This document shows, in pieces, positions 56,937-64,000 of a stretch of DNA of 64,000 nt (its first letter is position 1; each line of letters begins with the position of its first letter). The position numbers and the translations under genes are program-made. A model generated the notes under the pieces. The model saw only the letters and a program-made list of their open reading frames with translations. It did not search any database and was not told the origin of the DNA. This stretch comes from Glandiceps talaboti (taxonomy: Eukaryota; Hemichordata; Enteropneusta; Spengelidae), in assembly GCF_964340395.1 (NCBI RefSeq), contig NC_135566.1, positions 20,631,297-20,695,296 of the forward strand, given 5' to 3'.

Positions 56937-59337
56937 GTAGGGTACAGTGTATGGTAGTGTAGCTGATAACACCATTACATCCATCTTAAATACATGAGTA
57001 AAAACCACCGATAAAACTGCTTAGAATCATAACTCTCGCCTGTTCCTCATATAAGAAAAACTGCTACTGGTAATAACTGTACATCAGTTTTAAGCCAATT
57101 GTAGGAAAACACAATATTGACAAAAATAGTGAACATATTAGAATTACTGTTTTACCTGGTTTACAATGTACATTGGCTATTATAGATGTAAGTGAGAAAC
57201 AGGCTGTAGATGTAACTGAGGAACAGGTTGTAGATGTTATAAATTTTATAATAAATGTGTGCATGCTTTCACATATTATGTCTCACATTCATTTGCAAAC
57301 CTAAAGATTTGTTAAAATGTATTTGAATGTGACACGACACACCGATAATAAAATCCCATATATATAATGAAATCATTGATTGAACTCGCTAACTTGAGAT
57401 AGCAAGCATTATTCCAAACTTAACTATGGCTTTGCTGAACCTAATACATTCTCCCACCTTGTATAATAACATGCATGCAACATAATATATTTTGATAAAT
57501 TTATTCCTTGGCTGTCAATATTTTTAGTCAGGTGCTACCAAATGATACTGCATTGAATGAATCTGATCTTCTTGACATAGTATTGTAATATGCGAAATGA
57601 TTTGTTGTTATGGGTACTCTTGTTGCTATGGGCAACAATTAAAAGAGTGTCCACAGCAGTTTATATTTCTGTACAATGCTGTTGTATTTCATTTTAAAAT
57701 ATTTAAAAAAATACCATACTCAAAAGGTAACATTTCGACAATTGATATTACTACATATTTGCTGTAAATTTTGTGTTAATTGTTTGTATAGTTTGTTTGT
57801 ATCTAATAAGTAGATCAGTGTATACTATTACTATAAAGATGCAAAGTTTGTCATGCAGACTAGGTACTACTCAAGGAATAAATTGTGCAATAAAAGTATT
57901 GAGAGGTAGTGTGGGTGCAAATTATGGCTTGTTTACATATCACTTTATGTACACATATGTAAACATGGACGCAGTCCAGAAATATAGTTTCTTGATTGTC
58001 CAAGTTGTTGAATATAACTTTATAAGTTTCGAGAAAATTAATATTGTGAATGTTACATATGAAAACCAGTATATAGTAATATTATAATCATTTTCCTTGC
58101 ATGTTTCATTTTTTTTAAAATGTCAAAATGTTACTGTTTTGAGTATGGTAATTTTTTTGATATTTTCACTATCAGTATCATACAATATCAGAATATCTTT
58201 TCCTATGAATCTGATAAAGGTAAAGATCTGTATAGTTCTGGACTGTGCCGCTAACTTTGGTGATAATGGCTTGAAATTCATGCTAATTGTAATATTCCTG
58301 CTTTCTAAACACACTTGGCAGTTGGAATATAAGTGTTGGCAAATGTTTGCAATATACTGGGCATGAATTAATGGATGCATGGCTGTGTAGAAGAAGTCCT
58401 GACAAATGGTCACCTCTCCAATTAATTATCAAACAGTAATTGTTTGTATCAGGTGAAATGTTAAATATGATCAGCCAAAGTAAAATATAATTTGTAAACA
58501 TTAAGTATTTCAGTAACCAGTATCTTCAGAGTACATTTCTATTAAAATCTGAACCCAAGAAACCTTCTGTTTGCTCAAATCAAGTTTAGTTTGTCAAAAA
58601 TTTTACCGACTAATATTCTTATTGATATTCAGATTAAATGTTCCAGCATTGATTCAGAGTTTCTAACTGTACAGTCAACCCATATGGTGTCCATGCATTC
58701 AGAATGCCCAGTATATACATGTGTAATGTCTTTAATGGTTTTAATGTCTACTTGCTTGTTTGGCTTGGGGTGAAACTCTGTATATCCATAGGTGCTGTGG
58801 AGTGTTCAAATATAGAAAGATTGGCAAATTAAAATCCTTACACTGCTAAAGAATGTCACTCACTATGCTTCAATGTACACTTCATTTTATTTTCTTTCAA
58901 TTCTAACAGTTCTTGAATGTCAATGAAATCAACCATATTATACTAATTAATGATTCCTACATGTAGATTGATAATAAAGATAAAAATATCATTAGTCTTC
59001 CTTTACCCTAAATCATAACTTTGATAATACTTATTCTAAAAGATAAACTGGTGTAATGGTCGTCCATAGATTAATATTAAGACTGAGATGACTTTTCCTA
59101 ATCCTACATGTCAACCCCTTGCCCTCCCCTCCCATCCCATCCCATCCTATCCTATCCCAGGGTAAATAATACTCAAGCTGAATACATTATAGTAATGTTG
59201 TATATTAATTTATCATCAATTTATTTATTTATTAAGAGTGGTTCATTTCCTGCGTAATATAAATGAGAATTTCATGACGGATAGATAGATGCATTGTAGA
59301 GACAGATATCACAATACATGTACAATGTAAACCCTTC
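56937..59337. other. Region downstream of the last recognised SAM gene exon
   Basis: AT-rich. A GATGTAA/GATGTAAC-type two-copy repeat lies at 57187-57240, and GTTGCTATGGGCAAC (57622-57636) resembles an RFX X-box. A candidate acceptor TTCACTATCAG (about 58166-58176) precedes a short open stretch ending at a GTAAAG, but the translated peptide does not look like an RA-domain continuation. No further exon is claimed. Confidence 0.4.
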
Positions 59338-62300
59338 TTTATTGATAGCAGTGTTTCACAGTGTAAGGCAGCTGAAAGTTCTGCTGGTCTAGACATGTTA
59401 TACATCTCCTAAGTGACAGCTGAAAGTTCTGCTGGTCTAGACATGTTATACATGTCCTAAGTGACAGCTGAAAGTTCTGCTGGTCTAGACATGTTATACA
59501 TGTCCTAAGTGACAGTTGAAAGCTCTGTTGGTCTAGACATGTTATACATCTCCTAAGTGACAGTTGAAAGCTCTGTTGGTCTAGACATGTTATACATCTC
59601 CTAAGTGACAGCTGAAAGTTCTGTTGGTCTAGACATGTTAAACATCTCCTAAGTGACAGCTGAAAGCTCTGTTGGTCTAGACATGTTATACATCTCCTAA
59701 GTGACAGCTGAAAGTTCTGTTGGTCTAGACATGTTAAACATCTCCTAAGTGACAGTTGAAAGCTCTGCTGGTCTAGACATGTTATACATCTCCTAAGTGA
59801 CAGTTGAAAGCTCTGTTGGTCTAGACATGTTATACATCTCCTAGGTGACAGCTGAAAGCTCTGTTGGTCTAGACATGTTATACATCTCCTAAGTGACAGC
59901 TGAAAGTTCTGCTGGTCTAGACATGTTATACATCTCCTAAGTGACAGCTGAAAGTTCTGCTGGTCTAGACATGTTATACATCTCCTAAGTGACAGTTGAA
60001 AGCTCTGTTGGTCTAGACATGTTATACATCTCCTAAGTGACAGTTGAAAGCTCTGTTGGTCTAGACATGTTATACATCTCCTAAGTGACAGCTGAAAGTT
60101 CTGCTGGTCTAGACATGTTATACATCTCCTAAGTGACAGCTGAAAGTTCTGTTGCTCTAGACATGTTATACATCTCCTAAGTGACAGCTGAAAGTTCTGT
60201 TGGTCTAGACATGTTATACATCTCCTAAGTGACAGCTGAAAGCTCTGTTGGTCTAGACATGTTATACATCTCCTAAGTGACAGCTGAAAGCTCTGTTGGT
60301 CTAGACATGTTATACATCTCCTAAGTGACAGCTGAAAGTTCTGTTGGTCTAGACATGTTATACATCTCCTAGGTGACAGCTGAAAGTTCTGTTGGTCTAG
60401 ACATGTTATACATCTCCTAGGTGACAGCTGAAAGTACTGTTGGTCTAGACATGTTATACATCTCCTAAGTGACAGTTGAAAGCTCTGTTGGTCTAGACAT
60501 GTTATACATCTCCTAAGTGACAGTTGAAAGCTCTGTTGGTCTAGACATGTTATACATCTCCTAAGTGACAGCTGAAAGTTCTGTTGGTCTAGACATGTTA
60601 TACATCTCCTAAGTGACAGCTGAAAGTTCTGTTGGTCTAGACATGTTATACATCTCCTAAGTGACAGCTGAAAGCTCTGTTGGTCTAGACATGTTATACA
60701 TCTCCTAGGTGACAGCTGAAAGTTCTGCTGGTCTAGACATGTTATACATCTCCTAAGTGACAGCTGAAAGTTCTGTTGGTCTAGACATGTTATACATCTC
60801 CTAAGTGACAGCTGAAAGCTCTGTTGGTCTAGACATGTTATACATCTCCTAAGTGACAGCTGAAAGTTCTGTTGGTCTAGACATGTTATACATCTCCTAA
60901 GTGACAGCTGAAAGTTCTGTTGGTCTAGACATGTTATACATCTCCTAAGTGACAGCTGTAAGCTCTGCTGGTCTAGACATGTTATACATCTCCTAAGTGA
61001 CAGCTGAAAGTTCTGTTGGTCTAGACATGTTATACATCTCCTAAGTGACAGCTGAAAGTTCTGTTGGTCTAGACATGTTATACATCTCCTAAGTGACAGC
61101 TGAAAGTTCTGCTGGTCTAGACATGTTATACATCTCCTAAGTGACAGTTGAAAGCTCTGTTGGTCTAGACATGTTATACATATCCTAAGTGACAGCTGAA
61201 AGTTCTGCTGGTCTAGACATGTTATACATCTCCTAAGTGACAGCTGAAAGCTCTGTTGGTCTAGACATGTTATACATCTCCTAAGTGACAGCTGAAAGTT
61301 CTGTTGGTCTAGACATGTTATACATCTCCTAAGTGACAGTTGAAAGCTCTGTTGGTCTAGACATGTTATACATCTCCTAAGTGACAGCTGAAAGTTCTGC
61401 TGGTCTAGACATGTTATACATCTCCTAAGTGACAGCTGAAAGCTCAGTTGGTCTAGACATGTTATACATCTCCTAGGTGACAGCTGAAAGTTCTGTTGGT
61501 CTAGACATGTTATACATCTCCTAGGTGACAGCTGAAAGTTCTGTTGGTCTAGACATGTTATACATCTCCTAGGTGACAGCTGAAAGCTCTGTTGGTCTAG
61601 ACATGTTATACATCTCCTAAGTGACAGCTGAAAGTTCTGTTGGTCTAGACATGTTATACATCTCCTAAGTGACAGCTGAAAGCTCTGTTGGTCTAGACAT
61701 GTTATACATCTCCTGGGTGACAGCTGAAAGTTCTGCTGGTCTAGACATGTTATACATCTCCTAAGTGACAGCTGAAAGTTCTGTTGGTCTAGACATGTTA
61801 TACATCTCCTAAGTGACAGTTGAAAGCTCTGTTGGTCTAGACATGTTATACATCTCCTAGGTGACAGCTGAAAGTTCTGCTGGTCTAGACATGTTATACA
61901 TCTCCTAAGTGACAGCTGAAAGTTCTGTTGGTCTAGACATGTTATACATCTCCTAAGTGACAGCTGAAAGCTCTGTTGGTCTAGACATGTTATACATCTC
62001 CTAAGTGACAGCTGAAAGTTCTGTTGGTCTAGACATGTTATACATCTCCTAAGTGACAGCTGAAAGTTCTGTTGGTCTAGACATGTTATACATCTCCTAA
62101 GTGACAGCTGTAAGCTCTGCTGGTCTAGACATGTTATACATCTCCTAAGTGACAGCTGAAAGTTCTGTTGGTCTAGACATGTTATACATCTCCTAAGTGA
62201 CAGCTGAAAGTTCTGCTGGTCTAGACATGTTATACATCTCCTAAGTGACAGCTGAAAGTTCTGCTGGTCTAGACATGTTATACATCTCCTAAGTGACAGC

Positions 62301-64000
62301 TGAAAGCTCTGTTGGTCTAGACATGTTATACATATCCTAAGTGACAGCTGAAAGTTCTGCTGGTCTAGACATGTTATACATCTCCTAAGTGACAGCTGAA
62401 AGCTCTGTTGGTCTAGACATGTTATACATCTCCTAAGTGACAGCTGAAAGTTCTGTTGGTCTAGACATGTTATACATCTCCTAAGTGACAGTTGAAAGCT
62501 CTGTTGGTCTAGACATGTTATACATCTCCTAAGTGACAGCTGAAAGTTCTGCTGGTCTAGACATGTTATACATCTCCTAAGTGACAGCTGAAAGCTCTGT
62601 TGGTCTAGACATGTTATACATCTCCTAAGTGACAGCTGAAAGTTCTGCTGGTCTAGACATGTTATACATCTCCTAAGTGACAGCTGAAAGCTCTGTTGGT
62701 CTAGACATGTTATACATCTCCTAAGTGACAGCTGAAAGTTCTGTTGGTCTAGACATGTTATACATCTCCTAAGTGACAGTTGAAAGCTCTGTTGGTCTAG
62801 ACATGTTATACATCTCCTAAGTGACAGCTGAAAGTTCTGCTGGTCTAGACATGTTATACATCTCCTAAGTGACAGCTGAAAGCTCAGTTGGTCTAGACAT
62901 GTTATACATCTCCTAGGTGACAGCTGAAAGTTCTGTTGGTCTAGACATGTTATACATCTCCTAAGTGACAGCTGAAAGCTCTGCTGGTCTAGACATGTTA
63001 TACATCTCCTGAGTGACAGCTGAAAGTTCTGTTGGTCTAGACATGTTATACATCTCCTAGGTGACAGCTGAAAGTTCTGTTGGTCTAGACATGTTATACA
63101 TCTCCTAAGTGACAGCTGAAAGCTCTGTTGGTCTAGACATGTTATACATCTCCTAGGTGACAGCTGAAAGCTCTGTTGGTCTAGACATGTTATACATCTC
63201 CTAAGTGACAGCTGAAAGCTCTGTTGGTCTAGACATGTTATACATCTCCTAAGTGACAGCTGAAAGCTCTGCTGGTCTAGACATGTTATACGTCTCCTGA
63301 GTGACAGCTGAAAGTTCTGCTGGTCTAGACATGTTATACATCTCCTAGGTGACAGCTGAAAGTTCTGTTGGTCTAGACATGTTATACATCTCCTAAGTGA
63401 CAGCTGAAAGCTCTGTTGGTCTAGACATGTTATACATCTCCTAAGTGACAGCTGAAAGCTCTGCTGGTCTAGACATGTTATACATCTCCTAAGTGACAGC
63501 TGAAAGCTCTGTTGGTCTAGACATGTTATACATCTCCTGAGTGACAGCTGAAAGTTCTGCTGGTCTAGACATGTTATACATCTCCTAAGTGACAGCTGAA
63601 AGCTCTGTTGGTCTAGACATGTTATACATCTCCTGAGTGACAGCTGAAAGTTCTGCTGGTCTAGACATGTTATACATCTCCTAAGTGACAGCTGAAAGCT
63701 CTGTTGGTCTAGACATGTTAAACATCTCCTAAGTGACAACTGAAAGTTCTGTTGGTCTAGACATGTTATACATCTCCTGAGTGACAGCTGAAAGTTCTGC
63801 TGGTCTAGACATGTTATACATCTCCTAAGTGACAGCTGAAAGCTCTGTTGGTCTAGACATGTTATACATCTCCTAGGTGACAGCTGAAAGTTCTGCTGGT
63901 CTAGACATGTTATACATCTCCTAAGTGACAGCTGAAAGCTCTGTTGGTCTAGACATGTTAAACATCTCCTAAATGACAACTGAAAGTTCTGTTGCTCTAG
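59338..64000 (-). repeat. 4.6-kb minisatellite, 48-bp unit, about 96 copies, open in one minus-strand frame, running off the window
   Basis: On the + strand the unit is GACAGCTGAAAGTTCTGCTG, GTCTAGACATGTTATACATC, TCCTAAGT. All three + frames and two minus frames contain a stop in every unit. The remaining minus frame is open for 1546 codons and encodes a 16-residue repeat with R-R-C-I-T-C-L-D-Q-Q-(N/S)-F-Q-L-S. There is no ATG in that frame, and the frame continues beyond the window edge. It ends LPYTVKHCYQ-stop at 59339, with the stop overlapping AATAAA on the minus strand (59338-59343). Most likely a satellite, but an exon of a repetitive protein cannot be excluded. Confidence 0.9.

Noticed and set aside
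57187-57250. Open stretch DVSEKQAVDVTEEQVVDV after TATTATAG
   Set aside because: It is a two-copy repeat with no credible downstream donor.
58166-58221. Possible further exon of the SAM gene after a TTTCACTATCAG acceptor
   Set aside because: Phase fits, but the peptide does not resemble the rest of an RA domain and the donor GTAAAG is weak.

Overview
This is animal (metazoan) nuclear DNA, most likely from a marine invertebrate. The genes are split by GT-AG introns. The proteins belong to animal families: a Cys-loop receptor tail, a WSCD-type sulfotransferase and a SAM/Ras-association scaffold. There are also non-LTR retrotransposon remnants and very abundant micro- and minisatellites. The ACATGTA-rich AT-biased background and the repeat families would fit a hemichordate, another deuterostome or a lophotrochozoan. 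I cannot name the species.

Layout. 1-148 is the last exon of a nicotinic-receptor-like subunit, ending just after transmembrane helix 4. 4204-7361 is a complete four-exon type II membrane sulfotransferase of the WSCD family without WSC domains (336 aa). 11998-15037 is a three-exon secreted protein (347 aa): lysine-rich, then His-rich, then about 12 tandem heptapeptides of the type M-D-P-D/R-M-H-G. It is flanked on both sides by large CA/TG-rich arrays in opposite orientation. 17262-19786 and 22485-26856 are two tandem two-exon paralogs coding for small secreted proteins (104 and 117 aa) that I do not recognise. Their promoters, introns and 3' UTRs still align, so a unit of several kb was duplicated.

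27.5-35.2 kb is an intergenic or 5'-flanking zone filled with simple repeats, dispersed elements, a coiled-coil pseudogene fragment and several non-LTR reverse transcriptase pieces. One of these keeps an open 607-aa reading frame on the minus strand.

35973 to at least 56936 is one long + strand gene with two SAM domains and a Ras-association-like domain. It has at least 11 coding exons and its 3' end was not found. The gene has a GC-AG intron, a tandemly duplicated 51-bp exon and a probable 21-nt microexon. Its introns hold several unrelated minisatellites, including a 4.1-kb array of a 30-bp unit that runs up to the 3' splice site of exon 3. The window ends inside a 4.6-kb array of a 48-bp unit, which is open in one minus-strand frame throughout.

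Most long uninterrupted reading frames in this window are minisatellites whose period is a multiple of three and are not genes. The real genes were found from short exons with matching splice phases. No operon logic applies. The two secreted paralogs are probably co-regulated, since they share a promoter block with an E-box and an inverted CCAAT box at identical spacing.
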